64,000 nt of DNA from NCBI GenBank assembly GCA_030789695.1, contig CM061142.1, forward strand, positions 48,053,987-48,117,986, given 5' to 3'. This document shows, in pieces, positions 12,211 to 21,408 of the stretch. Within the stretch, counting starts at the first letter, position 1; each line of letters opens with the position of its first letter. This DNA is from Scilla litardierei. Taxonomy: Eukaryota; Streptophyta; Magnoliopsida; Asparagales; Asparagaceae. Both the position numbers and the translations under genes were made by a program. The notes under the pieces are model-generated. The model did not search any database. It saw only the letters and a program-made list of their open reading frames with translations, and had not been told where the DNA came from.

Positions 12211-12464
12211 TGACTATAGCAAAAGGATGTGTAGAAAGACTGAGATTTTATGTTGCGGAATCAATGGATGTGATACCACCCCGCCCCCCAACCCAAACAG
12301 AGCAGGCCAGGCACATGGCTCGTAGGGAGGGGATTGGGCCCAAGCCTGAAAGCCCTACGAGCGTATCAAGTCGCGGCGGCCCAAAACCAACGTATACTGA
12401 CTATATTAAAAGGATGTGTAGAAAGATGGCTGAGATTGTATGCTGATGAATCAATGGATATGAT
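12211..12464. repeat. Direct duplication of about 65 bp
   Basis: TGACTATAGCAAAAGGATGT at 12211 recurs as TGACTATATTAAAAGGATGT at 12398. The match extends through GTAGAAAGA..CTGAGATT and AATCAATGGAT, with a few indels. The spacer is GC-rich (GGCCCAAG, CGGCGGCCC) and unlike the AT-rich copies. Origin unknown. Confidence 0.65.
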
Positions 12465-12469
12465 GAGAG

Positions 12470-12770
12470 TTCGTGAAAATTTTGGGAGGAAACACGAAAA
12501 TTTTTGGAGAAAATTAATTTGCAGGAAATTAAATTTCGGTGGACTCTGGAGGAAACTAAACTTTAGGGTGAACTAAATTCTTTGGTAAACTAAATTTTAA
12601 TGTAAAATTTTGCAAGAATTAAATAGGATGGAACTAAAATTTTAAATTTAAGATGAGCTAAATCTGGAAGAAGCTACGCTTTGTCGGAACTAAATTTTTT
12701 AGGTGGAACTAATTTTTTGGGAAAAAAATTTTAGTTTGAATGTAATTAAAAATTTTGTTTGGTGAATATT
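12470..12770. repeat. Degenerate AT-rich repeat built on GGAACTAAATTTT
   Basis: Variants of GRAACTAAATTTT recur roughly every 20-35 bp (near 12550, 12568, 12588, 12630, 12689 and 12706) with drifting spacers. It reads like an old minisatellite. No coding signal. Confidence 0.5.
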
Positions 12771-13054
12771 TTGAAGCTGGCTGCAAAAAAAAATTTTGTG
12801 GGGGGGTGGGGGGCTAGGGAGATTTTGAAGACGCTATAGATTTTTTTATAAGGATGATTATGAATGTATTGAAATTTTTCAAAAGAATATTTTGAATACC
12901 ATATGACCTATGGTCACATATTAAGACTCGTAATACTATATATGTTAAATTTCAGCTAACCTCCATGTCTCCATGCCTACAATAAATCTTGCTTCTAGTC
13001 CATTATTGTAATTGCTTGAGTTAAATGAAAAAAATTTAAAACTTTTCAAAAATA

Positions 13055-13086
13055 TACACACACACACACACACACAGACACACACA
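13055..13086. repeat. (CA)n microsatellite
   Basis: A run of about 15 CA units with one GA interruption, four bases before a foldback element. Confidence 0.9.
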
Positions 13087-13090
13087 TATG

Positions 13091-13255
13091 AGAATAATGG
13101 GTATCATATGCCATATGAGAGGGTCTCTCATATTCCCTCTCACATAAAGGGGGCAAGTACAACAAGTACAAGCCCATGTGAGCTTGTACTTGCCCCCTTT
13201 ATGTGAGAGGGAATATGAGAGATCTTTGCATATGGCGTATGATACCCATTATTCT
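13091..13255. mobile_element. Foldback MITE-like element
   Basis: The 165-bp block is an inverted repeat with arms of about 72 bp. It starts AGAATAATGGGTATCATA and ends with the reverse complement of AGAATAATGGGTATCATA; roughly six mismatches separate the arms. The centre holds a further small palindrome around CAAGTACAAGCCCATGTGAG. Flanks are ATATG and ATATA, a possible imperfect target duplication. No transposase. The superfamily cannot be assigned from the ends alone. Confidence 0.75.
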
Positions 13256-13269
13256 ATATATTTTTTTGA

Positions 13270-14235
13270 AAGGTAAGCGAGCGTGTATATATGTATAAAC
13301 AAGTAACTACATCAAGGAGTGTACCAACAGATAGGGCAGGTAAGGAAGAGGCTGGGAAGCAGTCACTTGACACCAGGACTACCAGGTACAATCTAAGAAA
13401 AGGGGAGCAAAAAGCTAAGGAGGGGTAGGCACACAAAAACCGCCTACAGGATCCCCCAGTTCTCAAAAAGGGACGCTCATAAAGATGAACCCCCTCAAGG
13501 TCACAGGCGACCATAGCATCAAAAACATCCGAAGAGATCCTCGAAAGAACAACGTCACTGACAGATTCCTTGGAGCGGAAAATGCGGGTGTTTCGTTCCC
13601 TCCAGATGTGCCACACCGTAGCAGAGAAGACCAGCATGGAAAGCTTATAACGGAGGGTGGTTTTTCCCCTTGCTCCAAACATCCGCGTAAGCAAGTGTGC
13701 TTCGACAGTGATGGACCTGGAGCAGGAGGGAAGGCCAAGACGGAGACTGCAAACTGCCTAAACAAAAGAACTATACTCACAGCGGAAGAAGATGTGGCGA
13801 GTCGTCTCCAAGTGGCAGCCGCAGAGGATGCAGGGGGCCTAAGCCCGGATGCCCCGCCTAGCAAAGCTGGTGGGTAGTGTGGATTCTATCGGTGATAACT
13901 CGCAGCAGAGTGAGGGCGAACTTGGGGATGTGGCCAGGGGAACCAGACAAAGGCTCAAGGCGAGAAGGAGGAGAGCATCGGCGAGTAGAGGACCAAGCTG
14001 CACGAAGAGAACATCCCCCAGGGGAAGTCCAGGCCCAGGTGTCAGGTCCAGCACCAAGAAGAGTAGATGCGAGGTGCGGGCCGAGGTGGGCAATACAATC
14101 AGGAAGACGCCAAGACTTGCCATCCAGAAATCTGTAACTTTCCGGTGTCTTAAGGGGGGGCGAGCACAACCCAGCCAGGGGGCCACAAGTAAGCCAGGGG
14201 TCGAACCCGAAAGACGATGATCTACCATCCCCCAA
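13270..14235 (-). pseudogene. LINE C-terminal zinc-binding/RNase-H-like tail, degraded
   Basis: The C-terminal part of plant L1 ORF2 is visible mainly as SATVWHIWRERNTRIF near 13.6 kb, matching the W.IWRERN.R.F motif. Upstream frames carry the W..CH.P.. region in several phases. Overlapping frames on both strands here are high-GC shadows and are not separate genes. Confidence 0.65.
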
Positions 14236-14286
14236 AACCCTATGAAATCAGGATACAACAATATTACGGCAACGAATGACATGCTT

Positions 14287-15211
14287 CTAGGATCCCGAGT
14301 CAAAAACAGTAGCCTCATACTGAAAGAGAGGGGAATGCTTTAGGTACTTGTCTCGCATGTAGGAGGCCCAAGGTGAGGGAGAATGGAGAAGACGCCACAA
14401 TAACTTAGCACCCGTCGCCACACCCACCTCCCCGGCCCAAAGAGCGCAGGCCCACCCCCCTTCACGCTTAGGAAGGCAGACATCATCACATCTCCAAAGG
14501 GGAAGCCGTGATCCCCCAAATGAAGTCACGACAAAGGCGGTCAATTTCCCAGGGGACGAAGGAAGGGATGTCAAAGGACTGAATCCAGTAGGAGACAAAC
14601 CTGTGAATGAAGGTGCGCACTGGCTCAATACGCCCAGAAGTGGAGAGGAGCCTAGAGGACCAACAATAGATCTTGGCTTTGCACTTATCAATAAGCCCAG
14701 AGAAGAGTCTCGCCGAGGGGTAGGTTGTCGAAAGGGGGAGCCCTAAATACTTCACAGGAGGGAGTGACACAGGGATACCAAGGATGGAGGAGAGATCATC
14801 CGCGTTGGTACAACCTTTGCTAAGAATCAACTTGCTCTTACCCTTATTCATCTCAAGTCCTGTCAGAAGATGGAACGAGTCAAGCAGCCTGCCAAGTCCC
14901 TCAAAGGTAGTGCTCTCAGCCTTACAGAATACAAGCATATCATCGGCAAAGAGGAGATGGGAGGGGATACCCATACCCCCCCCCCTCTCGTGGGGGGCCG
15001 AATAGTGACAGAGGACGAAGCCAAGTCCATGAGGAGTGTAAAAGATTCCATGACAATGATGAAGAGGAATGGAGAAATGGGGTCTCCCAAGCGAACACCG
15101 CGAGTACTCGCAAAGAAACCAGCAGGCGGTCCATTCACAAGGATAGAGAAGGTAGCAGAATCCCCTCAGGTTCTGACTTGGGTGTTGGAGGAGTCGAAGC
15201 TGATGCACCAT
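14287..15211 (-). pseudogene. LINE reverse transcriptase, partial and frameshifted
   Basis: In order on the minus strand: NGPPAGFFASTRGVRLGDPISPFL-like motif (RT block with RQGDPLSP) near 15.06-15.14 kb, LLFADDMLVFCK with the catalytic FADD near 14.95 kb, then KYLGLPL and a thumb region ending RDFIWG near 14.52 kb, and an LP..EGG.....W block near 14.45 kb. A frame change falls at the C and G homopolymers near 14980-15000 between the first two blocks. Product would copy LINE RNA at nicked DNA; this copy cannot. Confidence 0.85.
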
Positions 15212-15359
15212 CCAAGCTCGGCTCGCTAATGCTCTTGAATGTTATGTTGCATGCAGATCAACGTGACAACTCAAGGTAGGTGAAAGGAAGCCTTTCAAAT
15301 CCATTACAGATGTGACAAGTGGAATGAAGTCACACGAACCCACATATGCACAAGACGGG

Positions 15360-15450
15360 ACGAAAAGGAGTTGTTCGGATCCACTAACACAAAGGAGGGG
15401 ACGAAAAGGAGTTGTTCGGATCCACTAACACAAAGGAGTTGCTCGGATCC
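15360..15450. repeat. 41-bp tandem repeat
   Basis: ACGAAAAGGAGTTGTTCGGA and the rest of a 41-bp unit occur at 15360 and again at 15401. A partial third copy (ACACAAAGGAGTTGCTCGG) starts near 15429. The unit overlaps the left edge of the larger repeat that follows. Confidence 0.75.
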
Positions 15451-17100
15451 ATTTGCACACTACAATCACTTATGACTACATGTACATGGTCTTCTAAAAT
15501 TTTGAAGGGAACACAACGTCCCCAGAGGAGCCCCATTCTCAGTCCTTCCATGGAAATTAGCCCTACATTCACACTCGGGCCTACGACATTCACACTCCAA
15601 AGTCCAGCGGAAGAGGCTCACCTAAGTTCCAAGTCATCAACGTGGGCAACGAGAAAGCCTTCAAGCTTCAGGCTGACGCAACCGATGCTTGCATCATAAG
15701 ATTGCGTCATCGTTGCTGAGCTTCATGCGCGACGAAAAGTAAACATTTTATTTGCAATTTTGCAGGGAAAAGCAAAGAAAAGTATTATATAAGTTATATA
15801 AGATAAATGTTTTGTACTGTTCAAAGAATAGGACAGCTTTTTTAATAATAAACTTATGCGTCAAATGCAAGAGGTCTTCTGAAAAGCTCCATGCTTCATG
15901 CTTCGTCCTGCCAAGACCTAAAGCCTTTGGGTCTGCAGTATTCGCATTCCAAGTCCCCAACGTCTGCAACGAAAAGGCTTCGAGTTTCCCGCTGACGCAA
16001 CCAATGCTCACATCATCATTGCTGAGCTTCATGCATGAAGAAAAACAAGCATTTTTTATCTGTAACCTTTCAAAGAAAAGCAAAGAAAGGCTTTGTACAA
16101 GACCCCGAGTATGTTTCCCAGCAAAACAGTGGAAGACTCAAAGAAGAGGAGACTGAGAAGTATAAAGCTAAATTGCAATTCATTCTACATTTGATGACGC
16201 AATCCAGGGTTACGTCATAAGATGACTTCATTGAATTATGCGTGCCTCTTGAGTTGTATGATTTTTCCCGTTACATAACTACCAACCCGACCGTCGTTCT
16301 TAGGTCGATTAACTGTCGTACCATCAACAACTACCAACTACCGACCCCGGTTCCTCCAACCGAGGGTCCCACTCCAAAGGCTAACTAGGCTCCAGCTCAG
16401 CGCTTCGAGTCTCCATCAGCTCGATAACCGTCTTACTTACACAAAGGAGTTGCACGGATCCATTTGCACACTACAGCATCACTTAAGAATACGTATACAT
16501 GGTCTCCTAAAATTTTAAAGGGAACACATCGTCCCAGAGAAGTTCCATGCTTAGTCCTTCCATGAAACATAGCCCTACACTTTGCTAAGAGATGGACTAC
16601 ATACACCTCACAGTTTGTCATAAATGGAAAGAAAAATCACATCATGTGTCACATGACTCACATCTCCTCTTCTCTCTCCCAATTGTTTTCTCTCCGTTTT
16701 CGGTAAAATGTCACATCCATACACCACTTCTTCGGGCGTGTGTATAGCAATTCTCTTTGCTAAAGACCCCAAGAACTAACACCCTGGGGTCTACGATATT
16801 CACTCTCCAAGTCCCGTGGAAGAGGCTCACTTACGTTCCAAGTCATCAACGTGTACAACGAGAAAGCCTTCAAGTTCAATGCTGACGCAACCCATGTTTA
16901 CATCACACAAGATTACGTCATTGATGCTGAACTTCATGCATGACGAAAAGTAAGCATTTTATTTGTAATTTTGCAGAGAAAAGCAAAGAAAAGTTTTATA
17001 TAAAGACCCAGAGTACATCTCCTAGCGAAACAATGGATGACTTCAAAGAAGAGGGGACTGAGAAATATACAACCAATTTGCAATTCATTCTACATCTGTT
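15428..17100 (+). repeat. Unclassified repeat in three diverged copies
   Basis: Three related segments lie in the same orientation: about 15428-15800, 15890-16220 and 16440-16570 continuing at 16790-17100. Shared landmarks are GGATCCATTTGCACACTAC, TTCCAAGTC..CAACG, GCTGACGCAACC, GAGCTTCATGC and GAAAAGCAAAGAAA. A related piece recurs near 27380-27711. No protein domain is recognisable; AATTTTGCAG before GGAAAAG resembles a splice acceptor. It could be a LARD-like leader, a non-autonomous element or a decayed gene fragment. Confidence 0.55.
16275..16440 (+). mobile_element. Tat-type LTR end fragment
   Basis: Contains CCGGTTCCTCCAACCGAGGG, then GGGTCCCACTCC and GCTCGATAACCGTCTT, aligned to 10730-10820 and to the reverse complement of 26220-26310. 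The last 20 bases of the LTR are missing and the unclassified repeat starts at 16440. A third, separately truncated copy of this LTR family. Confidence 0.5.
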
Positions 17101-17560
17101 TAAGACCCCCAAAACCAACTGTTCCAACTGGCGCTATCCAGGCTTACACCATAGGATTACATCACCATTGTTGTTGCACGGGTATGGACATACCGATATC
17201 GGGACGAGTCAACACTACGACATTTAAGCAATTTATTAAAAATAGAAGTCGCATGTTTGATACGTTCATCTGACGTGCATATCCAACACGTTTCAGACAT
17301 GACTTGGTACATGGTTGAACCATCTGTACTTCTTATGTTGTATCCAAACTTTTTGTTCCTTCAACGCATATTTGTTTATGGTTGTAAGTGCAAAAGTTTC
17401 AAGTTTCTTGATTTTTTTGATTTTGCATGTGGGATGATAAAGCATGTAGGATTTTGCTCTAATGTACATGGCTATGGCGAATAACACTTACTTGAGAAGT
17501 ACTTAGGATTTAGCAGCCTTGTGATTTGTGTAAGATTTATTTCTAAATTTAACTCAGATT
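17101..17560. other. No recognised feature
   Basis: AT-rich DNA without a domain, repeat or element end that I can identify. Confidence 0.4.
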
Positions 17561-17564
17561 CATG

Positions 17565-17870
17565 TTAGCTTAAATTTAGGGTTTTGGGCGTCTTCGCTGA
17601 TTTCATCTTGTCGAGTCTTCCTGCGAGTGACGCGGCCCCGCCTGACGTCACCAACCACGCAATCATTGCCAGCGTCATCCGTGACGGCGGGTAAGAAATT
17701 CGTTGGAAATGCGCGACGTCGGCGAGCGCGTGGCGTGACGGTGAAATCAGAGGAGGACGGGAACGCGTGCGACTCTGACTGCAGGGGACCCGCTTGACTT
17801 TGAGTGTCGATCTGATTTTGATTTGGGTGCGGTGGCCTCGCCCGCCTCTTCCAAAGAGGGTCATTTAGGT
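17565..17870 (-). other. GC-rich island with telo-box and TGACGTCA-like sites
   Basis: The minus strand shows AAAACCCTAAA near 17577-17587, a telo-box of the kind seen in 5' leaders of plant translation genes. GGTGACGTCAGGCG near 17642-17655 and several GACGTC/CGCGTG motifs follow. Composition is clearly unlike the AT-rich neighbours. No LTR ends, and no convincing protein. It may be a relict promoter/5' leader or captured gene piece; no function can be assigned. Confidence 0.35.
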
Positions 17871-17993
17871 CTTTTCATCTTGGCACTCGTGTATGCTTAG
17901 GAATTGTGCCCAAATTTGACCGGCAACTTACAAGTTGATATAAAAGACGAACGAAATTTGAGGACGTTTGTTGCGTCAACAAGCAATCAAATA

Positions 17994-18194
17994 TGTTGGG
18001 AAACTTTGATCAGGAAAAAAACAATATTCTGGATGAATGATCTAAACGTCTGATTGAACAAACTTGGCTTTAAATAGCCTTACAAAAGTAACAGAAAAGC
18101 TAAAAGAAAGCACATGTTTAACACTACATCTACTAACGTGGTTAGTGTTAACTGACCACTAACACTCCCAACAAGCCATAAAGACTAGGGATGT
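17994..18194 (-). mobile_element. Short copia 3' LTR (171 bp) and polypurine tract
   Basis: On the minus strand CTTGTTGGGAG (18165-18175) is a polypurine tract. The LTR then starts TGTTAGTGG at 18164 and ends TTTCCCAACA at 17994. The interior of the element continues across the Tat insertion into 25835-26206, where the end of its RNase H lies. AAATA at 17989-17993 is the expected target duplication, but the partner is gone. Confidence 0.75.
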
Positions 18195-19110
18195 TGTTAC
18201 GCCTATTTGGCCGAGGCCCGGAAGACACAAGCCCAGAAACCCGACCTCCGGTCAAGAGCCCATCTGCACACTCGGGCCCACTCGATAAGGCCCTATGGGG
18301 GACTCCCCCAAATGTCGATCCGACCCGGCCCCGGTAACATACGGGTCACTCACCCACTCCAGCGATAACCGCTCCCTCGATCCCACTACCACTTAATGGC
18401 AGTAATGGGGAGAGGCTGGCGTGGCGCAGGGAGCGGCGACGGGGGGCGGATCGAGGGGGCACGATTGGGGGCGGACGAGCGACGTGGGTCGGGGGCAATC
18501 ACGACAGAGGTCTATAAAGGGGCTAGGAGGACAACAGGACAAGGGACCGCATCTCAGGTATCTAGAACCTAAGGTACTCCATCAACGACCTAGTTCCCCC
18601 ATATCATTTCCTTCCTCCCCCGCTCGCGCCGTGAGACGCCGTTCCGATTTCCTCACGAGTCGAACCGTCTCCGCCGGGCCTCCTCTTTCAGATCTCTGTC
18701 TGACTTAGGCATCGGAGGGGTTTTGGCCGGAACCAAGGTCCGGCCCCCCTGACGAGTGTTCTCGTCTTCGCAGGAGGATACCCAATCAACGGGCCGAGGC
18801 TTCCCCTCCGCCCTTCGCCGACCACACAACAAGCTGGACGATTGAGGCTCCCCCTCGTCGACCGACCGCCGAGGCCGAGCGCAACCGACCGAGGCCGAGC
18901 GTCTCAACCCAGGCCGAGGCTACCCCTCGTCCTACCAACGACCGAGGACCCCGAGACGACCCAGTCGACGCGCTCCACGTCGTCGGCAGACCCGATTCGA
19001 GCCTCTACAGCACCAACTTGACTCGCCCGAGGGACCCAAGCGGGCCCCTTGACCACGTTGACCGGGTTATCCACGGTCAACGCTTTGTAGTGAGAAAACA
19101 CTCTGAAACA
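18195..19110 (+). repeat. 5' LTR of the Tat element
   Basis: Starts TGTTACGCCTATTTGGCCGA and ends CTCTGAAACA. A TATA-like CTATAAAGGGG lies near 18511. The U5 is GC-rich with many CGAGGCCGAG repeats. Short open frames seen here recur in the 3' LTR and are not genes. Confidence 0.95.
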
Positions 19111-19112
19111 TC

Positions 19113-19130
19113 TGGCGCCGTCTGTGGGAA
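19113..19130 (+). promoter_or_regulatory. Primer binding site
   Basis: TGGCGCCGTCTGTGGGAA starts two bases after the LTR end. It is the primer-site form common in Tat elements. Confidence 0.85.
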
Positions 19131-19753
19131 AGAACTGTCCCACGAAGAAACAAACCACATCTGCGATGACGCGACCTCCCCCATCTCGGCGAAAGGAGAG
19201 CAAGGCCCTGACGCGGGGCGACAGGGCCCGCCATCGTTGGCGAGAATGGGCACAGGCCCGACGCGAGGAGGATCGTGAGGAAAGGGCCGGTAAGCCCTCC
19301 CCTTCCCCACCGGTCGGGAGACCGAGTGCGTCCGTAACGGCGCGCAGCTCGGACGTGGCTTTGGTGGTGTCAGTGGTCATAGACACTACCATGGTACGAC
19401 GGCTGCTTGTCGACACCGGTAGCTCCTATGACGTCCTCTTTATGTCAACCCTGGAAAAGATGGGGCGGCGGAAAGAAGACTTACGACCTCGCTCGGGTCC
19501 CGTGGTTGGATTCACGGGTCACTCCACCCCCATCATCGGCACGATCCATCTCCCGGTGACGCTCGGAGACGCACCGGACTCGGTGACCCTGGCGGTGGAA
19601 TTCATCGTATTGGGGATCGGGTCGGAATACAATGGGATCATCGGCCGACCCCTACTCAACGCCGTCGGCGCGGTAGTCTCGACCCTCCATCAGACTATCA
19701 AGTTCCGAACGCCGGGGGGATGGGGCAAGTCGAAGGCGACACGGGGAGACTGA
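19124..19753 (+). pseudogene. Tat protease region with only a residual gag stub
   Basis: The frame contains an aspartic protease: RRLLVDTGSSYDVLF has its catalytic Asp near 19412, followed by TLEKMG, a flap region and IIGRPLLNAVGAVVSTLHQ near 19640-19690. Upstream are about 85 residues rich in R/E/P that do not look like a full gag (which would be 500 residues or more). The frame leaves the pol frame at the run of six G at 19714-19719. The protease would process the polyprotein. The ATG start is doubtful because it overlaps the primer site. Confidence 0.8.
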
Positions 19754-20334
19754 GTACCTGCTATCAACTGGCGGAGGAAGGTCCCGAGGATCGTCTAGCC
19801 GACCGGATGGCCGCACTCGACTTGAGGAGTGGGCCTAGGCCCGCCCCTGCGGAGGAGCAGGAGCAAATCCCGGTCACGGACATCGAGGGCCGGTTCGTCT
19901 CGATCGGGAGAGGGCTGAGCCAGGACCTGAGGGATCAGCTGATCGAATGCCTGGAGGCGAACCTGGACATCTTTGCTTGGTCACCGGAAGACATGCCCGG
20001 CGTAGACCCCCAGGTGATCGTCCACCAGATCAACGCCGACCCCAACTTCAAGCCGGTTAGGCAGAAGAAGCGCAACCTGGGCGGCGAGAAGATGAAGGCA
20101 GCCTCCGAGGAAGTGGAGCGTCTCCTTGATGCCGGCTTCATACGAGAGGTCTGGTACCCGGAGTGGCTGTCGAACGTGGTGATGGTCAAGAAACCCAACA
20201 GGAAGTGGCGAATGTGCGTGGACTTCAGTGACCTCAACAAGGCCTGCCCCAAGGACAGCTACCCCCTGCCGCGCATCGACCACCTGGTGGACAACGCCTC
20301 GGGGTACGAGATGCTTAGCTTCATGGACGCTTAA
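19720..20334 (+). pseudogene. Tat reverse transcriptase, N-terminal half
   Basis: Begins after the G-run with the conserved linker, continues with FAWSPEDMPGVDPQVI, then RT fingers (FIREVWYPEWLSNVVMVKKP, WRMCVDFSDLNKACPKD, YPLPRID). It stops at 20332-20334 in LSFMDA-stop-SRYNQ, where the family has a tyrosine codon. One base change (TAC to TAA) explains the stop. Translation in the same frame resumes at once. Confidence 0.88.
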
Positions 20335-21408
20335 TCCAGATACAATCAAGTCCAGATGGACCCCCGGGACGAAGAGATGACAGCCTTCACGACGGACCGG
20401 GGAACTTACTGCTACAAGAAGATGCCCTTTGGCTTGAAGAACGCGGGGGCCACCTACCAGAGAATGGTCAACAAGGTTTTCAGCTCCCAGATCGGGAGGA
20501 ACCTGGAAGTCTACGTCGACGACATGCTTTTCAAGTCAAGGCGACCGGAAGACCACATCGCCGACTTGCGGGAGACCTTCGAGCGGTTGCGGCGACACCA
20601 CATTCGGCTCAACCCCGCGAAGTGCACGTTCGGGGTAAGATCTGGCAAATTCTTGGGATTTATGATAACTAACCGTGGCATTGAAGCTAATCCCGACAAG
20701 ATCGAGGCGCTGATCAACATGCGCGAGCCGACGACGATCAAAGAGCTACAGAGGCTGAATGGGCGCATCGCAGCCTTAGGGCGATTCCTTTCCAAATCAG
20801 CGGAAAGATCGCTCCCCTTCTTCAAGGTCCTAAGGAAAGCGATCGCGGAACCTCCAGACAATAGGAAGACGATACTTTGGGACGAAGACTGCTCCAGGGC
20901 GTTCGGAGACCTCAAAGAGTACCTCCGCAGCCCACCTCTCCTGTCCAAACCACGGGAAGGGGAGTCGCTGAGCCTTTACCTGGCGTGCGCGGAGGAAGCT
21001 GTGAGTTCGGTGCTGATCCGGGAGGACGGTGGGGTGCAATGGCCGGTATATTACACGAGCCGGATCTTGAAGGGGGCGGAGGTGCGATACTCGCCCATGG
21101 AGAAACTGGCGTACGCCCTCGTCCTCTCAGCACGAAGGCTCCGACCCTATTTCCAGGCCCACACCATACTGATCCTGACCGACTCGCAACTGGAGCAGAA
21201 CCTCAAGAGATTCGATCGAATGGGAAGGATGCTAAACTGTGGAGTGGAACTGAGCGAGTTCGACCTCCGATTCAAACCGCGCACGGCCATCAAAGGGCAG
21301 GCCCTAGCCGACTTCATCGCCGAGTGCACAACGGAAGGAAATGGCCCCCCCGGAGGAAGAAGGCCCGGCGACGGTAATTGCTCAACCCCTGTCCTTTCTT
21401 TCGGCTGA
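20335..21408 (+). pseudogene. Tat reverse transcriptase C-terminal half and first RNase H
   Basis: Same frame as the preceding part. It carries MPFGLKNAGATYQRMV, the catalytic YVDD at about 20512, KCTFGV..GKFLGFMIT..GIEANPDKI and the thumb. From about 20960 the first RNase H-like domain follows (LYLACAEEAVSSVL), which lacks the usual first Asp, as in the degenerate tether domain of this lineage. The frame is lost after AECTTEGNG at the run of seven C at 21345-21351. Confidence 0.88.

Larger units (their letters stand above)
10833..13054. other. Intergenic region with no recognised gene
   Basis: I find no protein domain and no reading frame with family features. It contains a duplicated block (12211-12464), an AT-rich degenerate repeat (12470-12770) and a G-run at about 12801. 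A G-box-like CCACGTGG at 10955 lies 4 bp before CTATAAAT, but no gene follows. This may be low-copy flanking DNA or old unclassified repeats. Confidence 0.4.
13256..15230 (-). mobile_element. 5'-truncated L1-type LINE
   Basis: Read on the minus strand, the segment runs from the middle of a non-LTR reverse transcriptase to a zinc-knuckle C-terminal region and ends in an A-rich tail (CCTTTCAAAAAAATATAT) at about 13256-13273. The 5' truncation near 15230, within RT, is typical of target-primed reverse transcription. ORF1 and the endonuclease are absent. Several frame changes show it is dead. Its 3' tail touches the MITE-like foldback. Confidence 0.85.

Noticed and set aside
13485..14220. Plus-strand frames of 86-130 codons over the LINE
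   Set aside because: Shadows of the minus-strand LINE ORF2 in GC-rich DNA.
18421..18907. Frames of 84-95 codons in the Tat LTR, repeated at 25.1-25.6 kb
   Set aside because: LTR duplication in GC-rich DNA, with non-ATG starts; no domain.
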